Source: Mesobacillus sp. AQ2 (GTDB lineage Bacteria; Bacillota; Bacilli; Bacillales; Cytobacillaceae). Taken from it: a DNA stretch of 64,000 nucleotides. Under the pieces are notes generated by a model, which saw nothing but the letters and a program-made list of their open reading frames with translations, made no database searches and was not told where the DNA came from. Positions within the stretch are counted from its first letter, which is position 1; every line of letters begins with the position of its first letter. Both the position numbers and the translations under genes were made by a program. Below, piece by piece: positions 28,167 through 36,440 of the stretch. The DNA lies in assembly GCF_030122805.1 (NCBI RefSeq), contig NZ_CP126080.1, forward strand, positions 3,911,501 to 3,975,500. Reading direction: 5' to 3'.

Positions 28167-28697
28167 TTGGAAAGAAGAGAATTTGACAGCATGGGAAATC
28201 AAACCTTCTTCCGGTTTTCGAAAAATCATCATAAACAAAAGGACGTGCTGGAAGATGAATTTGAATCAAGTTCCCATATGCATGAACGTGGAACAGTCAG
28301 AGGCATTAGCGCAAGAAAATGCGAGGAGCTTGCAGATATTATCGGAGGAGATGTTATTACAACTACCCCAGCCTGTGTTGTACAGCGCTTAAGAAACATA
28401 AAAGCTACGATCCTGGGGCGTCGCACCCGGTCCCCGCTTGCTCTTCCATTTGCACTATCATTTGAAAACAACAAAGGCGGCAAAACTCTGAATCTAGGTG
28501 AAACTGTCATCCTGCAGGAAGAAATTAATCCTTTCCTTACAGAATTACGGAAAAGAGGAATCAAGGTAACAGCCGTACACAATCACTGGCTATTTGAAGA
28601 ACCGCGTTTAATGTATATGCATTGGGAAAATGTCGGAGATCCGTTCGAATTTGCATGTGACAGCATCGAAGCGGCAAAAGATGCTGGATTATTTTAA
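28167..28697 (+). CDS. DUF1259 family protein
   Basis: A 176-residue protein from TTG 28167, 9 bp after AAAGGAG. An upstream TTG at 28158 is too close to that site. Residues 45-170 match the DUF1259 (LppY/LpqO-like) pattern: CEELADIIGG, LGRRTRSPLALP, LNLGETVILQEEINPFLTEL, VTAVHNHWLFEEPRLMYMHW. The His residues in HNHW suggest metal binding. No signal peptide. Biochemical function unknown. Confidence 0.8.
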   Translation: MERREFDSMGNQTFFRFSKNHHKQKDVLEDEFESSSHMHERGTVRGISARKCEELADIIGGDVITTTPACVVQRLRNIKATILGRRTRSPLALPFALSFENNKGGKTLNLGETVILQEEINPFLTELRKRGIKVTAVHNHWLFEEPRLMYMHWENVGDPFEFACDSIEAAKDAGLF

Positions 28698-28707
28698 ATA
28701 TCATTTT

Positions 28708-28739
28708 AAGCTGTGGGTCCTTGCCGGCAGCTTTTTTTT
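28708..28739 (+). terminator. Terminator of the DUF1259 gene
   Basis: AAGCTG / CAGCTT stem followed by TTTTTTTTC, 10 bp after the stop codon. Confidence 0.75.
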
Positions 28740-28825
28740 CGGTTCGGCTCATTATAGAGCATCGGATCTTCTGCACAAGTATATTTTCCATTGTAAGTAA
28801 GTCATCTGGAAAATAACCTGACAAC

Positions 28826-28861
28826 AAACAAAAAATCGCCAACCTCTCAAGGCCGGCGGTT
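28826..28861 (-). terminator. Terminator of the YmaF-like gene
   Basis: The minus strand reads ACCGCCGGCC, loop, AGGTTGGCGAT, then TTTTTTG. Confidence 0.65.
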
Positions 28862-28881
28862 CTTTTGAAGGTCGCTCTTTT

Positions 28882-29220
28882 TTATTTATCACCGGGTGCT
28901 GGCTGATCAATACCTTTTACCCGGTGGCGGTGTCCATCGTTTTCAGTAGTGTAGAAATCGTAATAATGGACGTGCATTCCATTTCCGACTGGAATTGCTG
29001 GTCCGGAATAAGCCTGATAATGGTGGGTATGCCCGTTTTCAAAGACCACATATCCTTCAGTGTAGTGGACATGGTTGTGATCCTCTGTCATGATGGGCGG
29101 TGAAGTTACATCCAGGCATTGATGAACATGTCCTGCACCCATAGAAGTGTAATCGACTGAACCATGATTATGATGTGGTACAAAACCTTTTACAAAATCA
29201 TCTTTCCCTATCTTCGCCAT
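28882..29220 (-). CDS. ymaF: YmaF family histidine-rich protein
   Basis: A 112-residue small protein with many His residues in paired motifs (PHHNHGSVDYT, GHVHQC, EDHNHVHYTEG, NGHTHHYQ, GMHVHYYDFY, DGHRHRVKG). This spacing is that of the YmaF family. The repeated HxH pairs suggest metal binding; this is inference. It starts at ATG with GAGTGAGGGTGAGGGT upstream. Confidence 0.8.
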   Translation of the reverse strand: MAKIGKDDFVKGFVPHHNHGSVDYTSMGAGHVHQCLDVTSPPIMTEDHNHVHYTEGYVVFENGHTHHYQAYSGPAIPVGNGMHVHYYDFYTTENDGHRHRVKGIDQPAPGDK

Positions 29221-29255
29221 ACCCTCACCCTCACTCTTGATAACTCAAATATACG

Positions 29256-30056
29256 TTACCCTTTTATGGTCTGTGCGTTTAGGCTAGCTTCAAAATGATC
29301 GATGATTTCCAAAAACCGTTCCGCTTCCCTGAATGTATGGTCAGCTAACAGCGGATGAATATTGCTTTTGATTCTGCAGGCTTCAATTAATTCTCTAGCT
29401 GTTTTCTTAAAATCTCTTAATGAAGCAACCGAAACCCTGTTTTGATCCAGGAATTGATCAAGCATTGGCACTGTTTCCGATTGAGGTCTCATCGAATCCA
29501 AATCCACAGCCTGGAACACCAATTGGTCAAAGTCATGACTGAATTCCCTAGCCTGCTCAACCAGCTTCCTTTCTGAAGGATCTAAGAGATGCCCGATAAA
29601 TTTTGCATGGTCTGCCATAATTCTTAGGAAGAAAACATTTTCAGCGATTATGGCCTCTGGCTCTGGAACTAATTTCCCTTCATTTAACTCCTTCAAACGA
29701 TTAGCAAAATACGCTGCTTCTCTGCTTACGTGATCAATTAGCAAAGGGAAATTATTATGTCTTATTTCACAGCGCAGAGTGAGTCCTAATACTTTTCTTT
29801 TGTAACTCCAAATTGAGGCGGCAGCTTGATAAACCTCATTGTTAAAAGCTTGGATTTGACGAATATCCGTGTTAGCGCTAAATCGTGCCAGTTTTTCCTC
29901 AATCCGCTCAAATATCACAATAAACTGTTGTGCTTCAGCAATTAATTGTTTTTGCTCATACGTAAACCCCAGACTTAAAAACAGCGTGTGCTCCTTCATG
30001 ATTCTGGACCAAAATCTAATTTCGTCCAGTGATCTAAGAACAATCGGATTAGCCAT
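29256..30056 (-). CDS. DUF2935 family helical protein
   Basis: A 266-residue, mostly alpha-helical protein made of two similar halves. Each half has an ExxxHxxF-type element (EIRFWSRIMKEHTLFLSLGF and ENVFFLRIMADHAKFIGHLL), plus later RHNNFPLLIDHVSREAAYF and KSNIHPLLADHTFREAERF. The regular Glu/His pattern resembles ferritin-like metal sites. The start at ATG 30056 has GGAGGGTG just upstream; a longer frame adds 21 unlikely residues. Function unknown; common in spore-forming Bacillus. Confidence 0.8.
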   Translation of the reverse strand: MANPIVLRSLDEIRFWSRIMKEHTLFLSLGFTYEQKQLIAEAQQFIVIFERIEEKLARFSANTDIRQIQAFNNEVYQAAASIWSYKRKVLGLTLRCEIRHNNFPLLIDHVSREAAYFANRLKELNEGKLVPEPEAIIAENVFFLRIMADHAKFIGHLLDPSERKLVEQAREFSHDFDQLVFQAVDLDSMRPQSETVPMLDQFLDQNRVSVASLRDFKKTARELIEACRIKSNIHPLLADHTFREAERFLEIIDHFEASLNAQTIKG

Positions 30057-30254
30057 GAACACCCTCCTCATCACACTATACATACATCTTAAAATATATG
30101 TATCTATTTCTTGTCCCAAAACATTATTATGTTTTTTTCTATGCCTAAAGTGATTTCCACATAGGTGACTCTGTTGAGTGAGATGTTCCAGTCCAGCTTA
30201 CTGACTGGGTATGTTTTTCTGCCGAGAATATTTCGGAGGAGGAGGGTTTTTATT

Positions 30255-30428
30255 GTGAAAAAGAAACTCTTTTATGGAATTCCTTTGGCGCTGACAATTT
30301 TTATCGGTGGATGTTCCTCTGAGACGGACCAGGAAAATGAACCGCCAGTTGAGGATACTGAAAATGATGTTAAGGATGAAGATTTCAAATTGAATCAAGA
30401 AGAATCTGATGGTGATGAAAAGCAATAA
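30255..30428 (+). CDS. Small acidic lipoprotein, 57 residues
   Basis: A GTG start 8 bp after GGAGGAGGG gives MKKKLFYGIPLALTIFIGGC. This is a lipoprotein signal peptide with lipobox IGGC, followed by about 37 mostly acidic residues (DQENEPPVEDTENDVKDED). Convergent with another acidic lipoprotein gene 95 bp away. Function unknown. Confidence 0.65.
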   Translation: MKKKLFYGIPLALTIFIGGCSSETDQENEPPVEDTENDVKDEDFKLNQEESDGDEKQ

Positions 30429-30431
30429 AGG

Positions 30432-30470
30432 AAAAATGCTGCCTCTTCCATAGAGACAGCATTTTTTCTG
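30432..30470 (+). terminator. Terminator of the 57-residue lipoprotein gene
   Basis: AATGCTGCCTCT / AGAGACAGCATT stem with one mismatch, then TTTTTTCTG. Confidence 0.8.
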
Positions 30471-30494
30471 TACCAATTCCCTCTATAATATAAT

Positions 30495-30532
30495 CAATAA
30501 AAAACCTTAGAACCTCTGGTGTCCTAAGGTTG
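30495..30532 (-). terminator. Terminator of the 86-residue lipoprotein gene, overlapping its stop codon
   Basis: AACCTTAG-loop-CTAAGGTT followed by TTTTATTG on the minus strand. The TAG stop codon lies inside the stem. Confidence 0.75.
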
Positions 30533-30784
30533 TTCATTCTCATTATCTTCAACAGACTTTTCAACCTTGTCTTTTTCATCGTCCGTTAAATTCTCATCAT
30601 CCTCGGTTGTACCATCGGTTGGTTCACCAGGATCCTCTGTCATTCCATCAGGTGCTGGTGGTGCTTGTTCATCCTGTTCCATTACCGGATCGTCTTCTGG
30701 CGGCGGCTCTTCTGTGGCTCCGCAGCCTGCCAGCAAGATGCCTGCCCCTAACGTAAACGAAAGCATCAAGTTTCGCTTCATCAT
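30524..30784 (-). CDS. Acidic lipoprotein, 86 residues
   Basis: MMKRNLMLSFTLGAGILLAGC is a lipoprotein signal peptide (lipobox LAGC). A low-complexity Pro/Glu/Asp/Thr-rich tail follows (EPPPEDDPVMEQDEQAPP and TDGTTEDDENLTDDEKDK). Such tails are typical of surface spacers. The design resembles its convergent neighbour. Function unknown. Confidence 0.7.
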   Translation of the reverse strand: MMKRNLMLSFTLGAGILLAGCGATEEPPPEDDPVMEQDEQAPPAPDGMTEDPGEPTDGTTEDDENLTDDEKDKVEKSVEDNENEQP

Positions 30785-30984
30785 GTTGTCACTCCTTTCT
30801 GTAACAGGTTACTTTACTTATAGCCCAACTGGAAAATCATAAACATTCCCCCCCTGCCTTAAAGTTTTGGATGACTATGTGTTTTTCCAGGTTAAAGGAC
30901 CTTTACGTGTGGATGCTAGTTTGGGCGGATTGCTTGAGGGAATAATGGGTAAAATGAAGCAGCTTGCAACTGGAGGGTTAATTA

Positions 30985-31977
30985 GTGAAGTTAAGTGTAC
31001 TTGATCAATCCGTCATCAGCGTGGGGGATTCGGCCGCACAGGCTTTTCGCAAAACAGTTGAGCTGGCCCAAATCACAGAAGATCTTGGGTACACCAGGTT
31101 CTGGGTTGCTGAGCATCATAACACCAACGGCATTGCCGGTTCCTCTCCTGAAATATTGATATCCCACATAGCATCGATGACCAAAAGAATCAGAATTGGT
31201 TCAGGCGGAGTCCTGCTCCCTCAATACAGCCCTTTTAAAGTGGCAGAGAACTTCAAGGTTTTAGAGGCTCTGTTCCCAAACAGGATAGATGCTGGATTAG
31301 GCCGTTCTCCTGGCGGGTCAGCCACCACGAGGCTTGCGTTGACAGATGGACTTCGGAAAAGTTTAAATGAGTTTCCCAGACAAATTAGTGACCTAAAAGG
31401 ATTCTTACAGAATGAATTGCCAGGTGACCATCCCTTTCATAGCGTTAAAGCCTATCCTGACAAAACAGCTTTCCCTGAATTATGGTTATTGGGAATCACT
31501 CATCGCGGAGCCAGACTTGCAGCAGAACAGGGAACAGCATTTACATACGGCCATTTCATAACACCCGCCAACGGAAAAAGAGCATTGGAACAATATTTCC
31601 GGGAGTTCCAGCCTTCTCCATTCCTGAAAAAACCCAAAGCAAATGTGTGTATTTTTGTTGTATGTGCTGAAACCCAGGAAAAGGCTGATGAACTGGCTTT
31701 GAGTCAGGACTTATGGCTTTTGCGGGTAGAAAAGGGGATGGATACAAGGATTCCATCATTGGAAGAAGCAAAGAATACAACGCTAACGGCGGAGGATCGG
31801 AACAGGATCGTGGAAAACCGAAAAAGAATGATCATCGGAACGCCGGAAAAAGTGAAGAGTGAGCTCTTGAGGCTGAGTGATGATTATGGGACTGAGGAGT
31901 TTATGATCATCAATAATCTGCACAGCTTCCAGGATAAAGTTAAGACATACACAATGCTTGCGGAAGCCCTACTCTAA
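30985..31977 (+). CDS. LLM-class flavin-dependent oxidoreductase (luciferase-like)
   Basis: A 330-residue TIM-barrel monooxygenase-type protein. Signatures: LSVLDQSVISVG at the start, FWVAEHHNTNGIAGSSPEIL, GSGGVLLPQYSPFKVAENF and DAGLGRSPGG. This matches the family often annotated as LLM class or alkanal-monooxygenase-like. GTG start with TGGAGGG 8 bp ahead. Single gene. Substrate unknown. Confidence 0.88.
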   Translation: MKLSVLDQSVISVGDSAAQAFRKTVELAQITEDLGYTRFWVAEHHNTNGIAGSSPEILISHIASMTKRIRIGSGGVLLPQYSPFKVAENFKVLEALFPNRIDAGLGRSPGGSATTRLALTDGLRKSLNEFPRQISDLKGFLQNELPGDHPFHSVKAYPDKTAFPELWLLGITHRGARLAAEQGTAFTYGHFITPANGKRALEQYFREFQPSPFLKKPKANVCIFVVCAETQEKADELALSQDLWLLRVEKGMDTRIPSLEEAKNTTLTAEDRNRIVENRKRMIIGTPEKVKSELLRLSDDYGTEEFMIINNLHSFQDKVKTYTMLAEALL

Positions 31978-31984
31978 AGTAATG

Positions 31985-32010
31985 CAGGAAGGGGAAACCC
32001 CCTTCCTTTT
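31985..32010. terminator. Terminator between the LLM gene and convergent small gene
   Basis: GGAAGGGG-AAAC-CCCCTTCC with TTTT on the plus strand, 8 bp after the oxidoreductase stop codon. Confidence 0.75.
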
Positions 32011-32131
32011 ATTGTTCCTTCAAATCTTTTTTGGTCATCTCGCTTCGCACATTGATGTCTTTGGAGATATTTCTTTCTTTATTGTTTGGGTATTTATTTT
32101 TGCGTTCGCGGTTATCGTTTCGATTTGTCAT
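32009..32131 (-). CDS. Small charged protein, 40 residues
   Basis: The frame begins MTNRNDNRERKNKYPNNKER and ends MTKKDLKEQ; strongly hydrophilic. GGAGGAGG lies 7 bp before the ATG. It is 17 bp after another small gene in the same direction, so the two form an operon. Probably a small sporulation-type protein; family not recognised. Confidence 0.65.
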   Translation of the reverse strand: MTNRNDNRERKNKYPNNKERNISKDINVRSEMTKKDLKEQ

Positions 32132-32148
32132 GATGATCCTCCTCCATT

Positions 32149-32277
32149 TTACTTTTTGCGGTTCTTTCCTGAATTGATGTCATTGTCATTGCCAAGCTCG
32201 CCATTCGTACGGCCTTTCTCTTTGGCAATTTTTCCGCCCAGTCTTACATTCTGCTGGCTGATTTCTTTTCCACTCAT
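32149..32277 (-). CDS. Small charged protein, 42 residues
   Basis: The frame begins MSGKEISQQNVRLGGKIAKE and ends INSGKNRKK. GGGGGTG lies 7 bp before the ATG. First gene of a two-gene small-protein unit. Composition (Lys, Asn, Gly, Glu) resembles small spore proteins but I cannot assign a family. Confidence 0.65.
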   Translation of the reverse strand: MSGKEISQQNVRLGGKIAKEKGRTNGELGNDNDINSGKNRKK

Positions 32278-32428
32278 GTTTTGTCACCCCCACTTTTTAA
32301 GATGCTCAAAATCCTCAAATAAAACTTCCTATTTCGTATCTTTGTTATTGCCTAAAATCCCTGTTATGTAATATAATTCAATTAAAATAATCTGTTATAT
32401 AACAATATTCAGAAAGAGAGGAAGAAAC

Positions 32429-32752
32429 ATGACAAAAACGGATGCAATTGCGCGAAGGATTTTAGGCTGGAAGCTGAACAGATGGGACCGCTGGTTTGAT
32501 TATGAAAAAGGTGTTTTCATCAATGACTCTGAATTCCAGCCAGAGCAGAATCTTCTGCATGCAATGCTGATTGTCGAAAGACTGGAGAAGCTGGGCTATG
32601 CCTTTTCATCAAATGGGGGTTCAGAGGCTGCTTTCAATCAATTCAGAGGGACGGGTGAAAACCTGCCTGAAGCGATTACAAATGCTGCCTATGCCATCAT
32701 TGAAAATGACTCGGTCGTGGCGAGCGCAACACTGTGGCGGAAATTATCATAA
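32429..32752 (+). CDS. Phage ABA-sandwich (BC1872-like) small protein
   Basis: A 107-residue protein beginning MTKTDAIARRILGWKLNRWD, with LLHAMLIVERLEKLGYAF and LPEAITNAAYAIIEND. This is the pattern of the phage ABA-sandwich domain found in many Bacillus and phage genomes. AGAGAGGAAG precedes the ATG. No other phage genes are nearby, so it is a lone gene. Function unknown. Confidence 0.7.
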   Translation: MTKTDAIARRILGWKLNRWDRWFDYEKGVFINDSEFQPEQNLLHAMLIVERLEKLGYAFSSNGGSEAAFNQFRGTGENLPEAITNAAYAIIENDSVVASATLWRKLS

Positions 32753-32762
32753 TAAATAAAAC

Positions 32763-32799
32763 TGAGCTGCCTCCTTTGATGGACGGCAGCTCTTTTTTC
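32763..32799 (+). terminator. Terminator between the ABA-sandwich gene and cydS
   Basis: GAGCTGCC-loop-GGCAGCTC followed by TTTTTTC. Confidence 0.8.
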
Positions 32800-32801
32800 A
32801 A

Positions 32802-32900
32802 TCACTCCACTTTTTCATCCTTACCTGCCAGCCAGAATGCAGCGGCAATTGAGGCAATGATGATAATGAAGGGAGCGTAGAACATTGTGAATTCAGCCAT
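32802..32900 (-). CDS. cydS: CydS-like small subunit of cytochrome bd oxidase, 32 residues
   Basis: MAEFTMFYAPFIIIIASIAA then AFWLAGKDEKVE: one transmembrane helix with a short charged tail. AGGAGGGTGG precedes the ATG, and it starts 11 bp after the cydB stop in the same direction. Length, helix position and the MYAP...AAFW..KD pattern agree with CydS, the third subunit seen in the Geobacillus bd oxidase structure. There a single helix packs on CydA. This match is from memory. Confidence 0.8.
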   Translation of the reverse strand: MAEFTMFYAPFIIIIASIAAAFWLAGKDEKVE

Positions 32901-32911
32901 TTTCCACCCTC

Positions 32912-33937
32912 CTATGCATGGTCATCCCGTTTACCCTGAACATAATCTTTATTGAACAGAAACAGCCTCAGCAATAAATACAGTGAAGGGAGCAGCAAAC
33001 CAAGCCCCGCTATAAAGGCAATAATGAGAGCGATTGCCATCGCTTCATTTGTGAAGCTGTCATAAAGCTTGAGAAAAGGATAAAGCAGATAGGGATAATG
33101 CGAAATGCCATAAGCAAAAAATGCAATCAGGAATTGACCTGTTAACAACCCGAATGCGACTCCATATGATTTGCGTTTTCCAAGCAAGTAAACAGTTCCC
33201 GCAAACAAGATGAAGGAAATTGCAAACAGCCACCATAAATCAACGAGCCGGGTGTAATGCTCCGGATTGTGGTCCTTAAGTTCGACGATGATTCCTGTTG
33301 CGCTCACAATGGCCGGCACCGACCAAATTAAAGCATATTTCCGAAGCAGCTCTGTGGCCGGTTCATCCTGAGCTTTATGGGCGTACCATGTTAAAAATAC
33401 AGCTGAAATATAGAGTACCGCTGCCAGACTGAGGACAACGATGCTCCATGTCAGCGGACTGGTAAACAGCGCCCAGTAATCCAGATTAATACCCGAAGCC
33501 GTTTCTGTGACAAAGCCGCCCTCTGAAATCGTCAGCACAATCGACAGTGAGGCCGGGATGAACAAACCTGATAATCCGTATAAATACGAATATCTTTTGT
33601 GCTTCAAACCGCCATAAGTCGTAAAAGCATAATAGGATCCCCGAATCGCCAGCAGGACGATTGCGATACTGGCAGGAACAAGCAGGATGGTTCCGTAGTA
33701 ATACGCCGTTTTAGGAAAGAATCCGACCATTCCGACAAAGAAAAACACCAGGAATACATTTGTCACTTCCCATACCGGCGACAAATACCGCTGGATGATC
33801 CGGGTCAGGATATGCTGCTTTCCCCGGAAAAGGCTGTATGCATTGAAGAATCCTGCCCCGAAATCGATGGAAGCGACGATGACATAGCCAAAAAGAAACA
33901 GCCATAGAACAGTAATCCCAATTATCTCAAGTGTCAT
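32912..33937 (-). CDS. cydB: Cytochrome bd quinol oxidase subunit II
   Basis: A 341-residue membrane protein with nine or so helices. It begins MTLEIIGITVLWLFLFGYVI and includes the family pattern DFGAGFF and SPVWEVTNVFLVFFFVGMVG. It overlaps cydA by 4 bp (ATGA), so translation is coupled. It stabilises the haem-bearing subunit I. Confidence 0.94.
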   Translation of the reverse strand: MTLEIIGITVLWLFLFGYVIVASIDFGAGFFNAYSLFRGKQHILTRIIQRYLSPVWEVTNVFLVFFFVGMVGFFPKTAYYYGTILLVPASIAIVLLAIRGSYYAFTTYGGLKHKRYSYLYGLSGLFIPASLSIVLTISEGGFVTETASGINLDYWALFTSPLTWSIVVLSLAAVLYISAVFLTWYAHKAQDEPATELLRKYALIWSVPAIVSATGIIVELKDHNPEHYTRLVDLWWLFAISFILFAGTVYLLGKRKSYGVAFGLLTGQFLIAFFAYGISHYPYLLYPFLKLYDSFTNEAMAIALIIAFIAGLGLLLPSLYLLLRLFLFNKDYVQGKRDDHA

Positions 33938-35280
33938 CGCAACTCACCTTCCTTTTCAGCTTCCCTGTCTGCCAGTTCTTGTTCAACAGGATTCTTCCGG
34001 AACATCCTTGTTAAAACCACGATGCTTCCTACGGCAAGCACCAAGTATAAACCGGCGAACATCAGCAGCATCATATCGACCTGTCCGCTTGTCGTCGCTG
34101 CTTCGTCAACCTTCATGATTCCCCTCAGGATCCACGGCTGCCTCCCAACCTCGGCGAACCACCAGCCCAGCTCGATCGCAAGCATCGATAACGGGCCTCC
34201 AAGGACAATGAGCCATCGATACCACCTGGTCCGGATAAAACTCCATTTCATCCAGACACCGACAACATACATAAGTGAGAGCACCGTCATCCATATGCCG
34301 ATCGTAACCATCCCATCGAATAGATAGTGGATGTAAAGCGGCGGGGTTTCGTCCTCAGGAAACTCATTTAGACCAATCACTTCCGCATTCGGATTACTGT
34401 GTGCCAAAATACTAAGCGCATATGGAATCTTAAGAGCGTATTTAATCTCGCCATCATCGAGAACGCCATAGAGCATTAACGGTGCACCTTCATGGGTCTC
34501 AAAATGCCATTCCGCGGCTGCCAGCTTTTCTGGCTGGTACTCGGCTAAATATTTCCCGGAAAAGTCACCAATCACCGCTGCGGCAATCGAAAAAATCAAA
34601 CCGATTTTCATTGTCAAAAATACTGCTTTTTTATGATAGATATGATCCGATCCCTTAAGCAGCCTGTAAGCCCCGATGGAAGCAAGGAGAAATGCCGAAG
34701 TCATATACGCAGTGGCAAGCACATGGGCCACCTTTGTCGGCATGGCTGGATTGAACATCGCCAGGATCGGATTGATATTGACCAGCTGACCATCAACAAG
34801 ATCAAAGCCTTGCGGGGCATTCATAAAGGCATTCACGATGGTGATGAATACAGCCGAAAAAGATGCTCCAATCGCAACTGGAATAAGAAGCAGCAAGTGT
34901 TTCTTCTGATTCTCAAACCTGTCCCATGTATATAGATAAATGCCCAGGAAAATCGCTTCAAAGAAAAACGCAAATGTTTCCATAAAAAGCGGCAGGGCAA
35001 TGACATTACCCGCAAGTTCCATAAAGTTCGGCCATAGCAACGATAGCTGCAATCCAATCGCCGTCCCGGTCACAACGCCAACCGCAACCGTAATCACAAA
35101 GCCGCGCGTCCACCTCCTGGCCAGCAAAATATAATGTTCATCCTGCTTCTTGATTCCCAGCCACTGAGCAATCATGATCATCAACGGAATCCCGACGCCA
35201 ATGGTGGCATAAATAATGTGGAAAGATAAAGTAAGCTCAGTCAACACTCGGCTGAAAAAAACAGATTCTTCATTTCCCAT
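33934..35280 (-). CDS. cydA: Cytochrome bd quinol oxidase subunit I
   Basis: A 448-residue membrane haem protein, the quinol-oxidising and oxygen-reducing subunit. Haem-ligand region LSFHIIYATIGVGIPLM near the N-terminus and the hallmark EVGRQPWILRGIMK are visible. It lacks the long Q-loop insert, as in Gram-positive enzymes. Operon order cydA-cydB-cydS. No cydCD assembly genes follow. Confidence 0.95.
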   Translation of the reverse strand: MGNEESVFFSRVLTELTLSFHIIYATIGVGIPLMIMIAQWLGIKKQDEHYILLARRWTRGFVITVAVGVVTGTAIGLQLSLLWPNFMELAGNVIALPLFMETFAFFFEAIFLGIYLYTWDRFENQKKHLLLLIPVAIGASFSAVFITIVNAFMNAPQGFDLVDGQLVNINPILAMFNPAMPTKVAHVLATAYMTSAFLLASIGAYRLLKGSDHIYHKKAVFLTMKIGLIFSIAAAVIGDFSGKYLAEYQPEKLAAAEWHFETHEGAPLMLYGVLDDGEIKYALKIPYALSILAHSNPNAEVIGLNEFPEDETPPLYIHYLFDGMVTIGIWMTVLSLMYVVGVWMKWSFIRTRWYRWLIVLGGPLSMLAIELGWWFAEVGRQPWILRGIMKVDEAATTSGQVDMMLLMFAGLYLVLAVGSIVVLTRMFRKNPVEQELADREAEKEGELR

Positions 35281-35297
35281 CCTTCAATCCCCCTTTT

Positions 35298-35393
35298 CTA
35301 TCCGGCAATTATACGGCCGATAAAGGACAGTCCCATAATCGCCGCTACAATAAACGCTACCCACATCAGCACTCGTTCTTGCTTTTTATACAT
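35298..35393 (-). CDS. Small single-helix membrane protein upstream of cydA, 31 residues
   Basis: MYKKQERVLMWVAFIVAAIM then GLSFIGRIIAG: a positively charged start followed by one transmembrane helix. It ends 17 bp before the cydA start, in the same direction. A GGGGTG site lies 11 bp before the ATG at 35393. A longer frame from ATG 35429 (43 residues) is possible. Possibly an accessory peptide of the oxidase; this is inference from position. Between 35430 and 35629 I see no gene. Confidence 0.45.
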   Translation of the reverse strand: MYKKQERVLMWVAFIVAAIMGLSFIGRIIAG

Positions 35394-35629
35394 ATGGTAA
35401 TTGTCACCCCGCTCGCTAAGTTTGTTCATTTAATCACATAACTCAGAAAAATAAGTCCCTTCCACCTATTTATACAGGATAGATGTGAGAAAAATATGAT
35501 ATGTAGTCTCCTTCATTCCTTATTCCCCTTAGCCCAATAGTTAAAACGATTGGACCTGCCATATATCGTTAGGAAAATAATAATCTGGTTAGACTGGGAC
35601 TTTTTAACGGCCTGTTCTTAACAGCGGGC

Positions 35630-36289
35630 TCAAGCTGACGGCTCTTTCCTGCGCTGTACGTAAAATTGCCGATCCTTATATCGCTGAAAAAGCCAAATCA
35701 CTGCAGCAACCCAGAGGCTGCTGGCAAGGAACCCCCCGACAATGTCACTAGGATAGTGGACGCCAAGATAAACCCTGCTCACTCCAATCGAGAGAATCAT
35801 GAAGCTGCTTGCAAGAATCACAGCCATTCTGCCAATACGGCCTTGGACATGGCGCCACAGCAGGAAGGCCATGATACTATAAAAAGAGAATGCATTCATA
35901 GCATGCCCGCTCGGAAAACTGTACCCGCCAATCTCAATCAACCTGTGAAAATCCGGGCGTGCCCGTTGGAAAAATAATTTCAGCAATCTGTTCAGGATTG
36001 GTGTGCAAAAGACCACTGCCAGGAAAACGAGTACTTCAAGCCTGAATCTTAATACATAGAACATCAAAATAAAAAGGAGGATTGTCAGAACAGCAATAAA
36101 CCGGATGGTTCCGATATAAGTAAAAAACTTCATGATGCTAGTTAGCCAGGGGGATTCCAGTCCCTGGATGAATGAGATGACATGGCGATCAAAGGCCATT
36201 AGATAATCAGCTCTAACAAGAAAAGAGAGCAAAATAAATAGGAATAATGAACCGAAAAACGCTATGGATAACTGCAAATTAAACTTCAT
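35630..36289 (-). CDS. PAP2-family phosphatase
   Basis: A 219-residue membrane phosphatase with the three PAP2 motifs: KLFFQRARP, PSGHAMN, and SRVYLGVHYPSDIVGG. Five or six helices. Start at ATG 36289 with AGGAGG 9 bp upstream. A frame starting 12 codons earlier lacks such a site. Likely acts on undecaprenyl pyrophosphate or phosphatidate/phosphatidylglycerophosphate at the outer membrane face. Confidence 0.9.
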   Translation of the reverse strand: MKFNLQLSIAFFGSLFLFILLSFLVRADYLMAFDRHVISFIQGLESPWLTSIMKFFTYIGTIRFIAVLTILLFILMFYVLRFRLEVLVFLAVVFCTPILNRLLKLFFQRARPDFHRLIEIGGYSFPSGHAMNAFSFYSIMAFLLWRHVQGRIGRMAVILASSFMILSIGVSRVYLGVHYPSDIVGGFLASSLWVAAVIWLFQRYKDRQFYVQRRKEPSA

Positions 36290-36440
36290 GTCCTTGTTCC
36301 TCCTGTTTCCTTCCATGTTCTGCATCCTTTACTATTCCCCTTATTCAGATTTTCAAAAGACAAATAGACAGAACGACAAGGGGGGAAACTTTTTTTCTTC
36401 TTGCGGGGAAGGTAAAATAGACTTGAAAGGAAGTGGGCGA

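Noticed and set aside
32429..32752. Prophage remnant
   Set aside because: One phage-type ABA-sandwich gene alone; no integrase, structural gene or attachment repeats nearby.
35423..35438. Rex-like site upstream of cydA (TGTGATTAAATGAACA)
   Set aside because: Two mismatches in the right half and no palindrome; kept only as a weak possibility.
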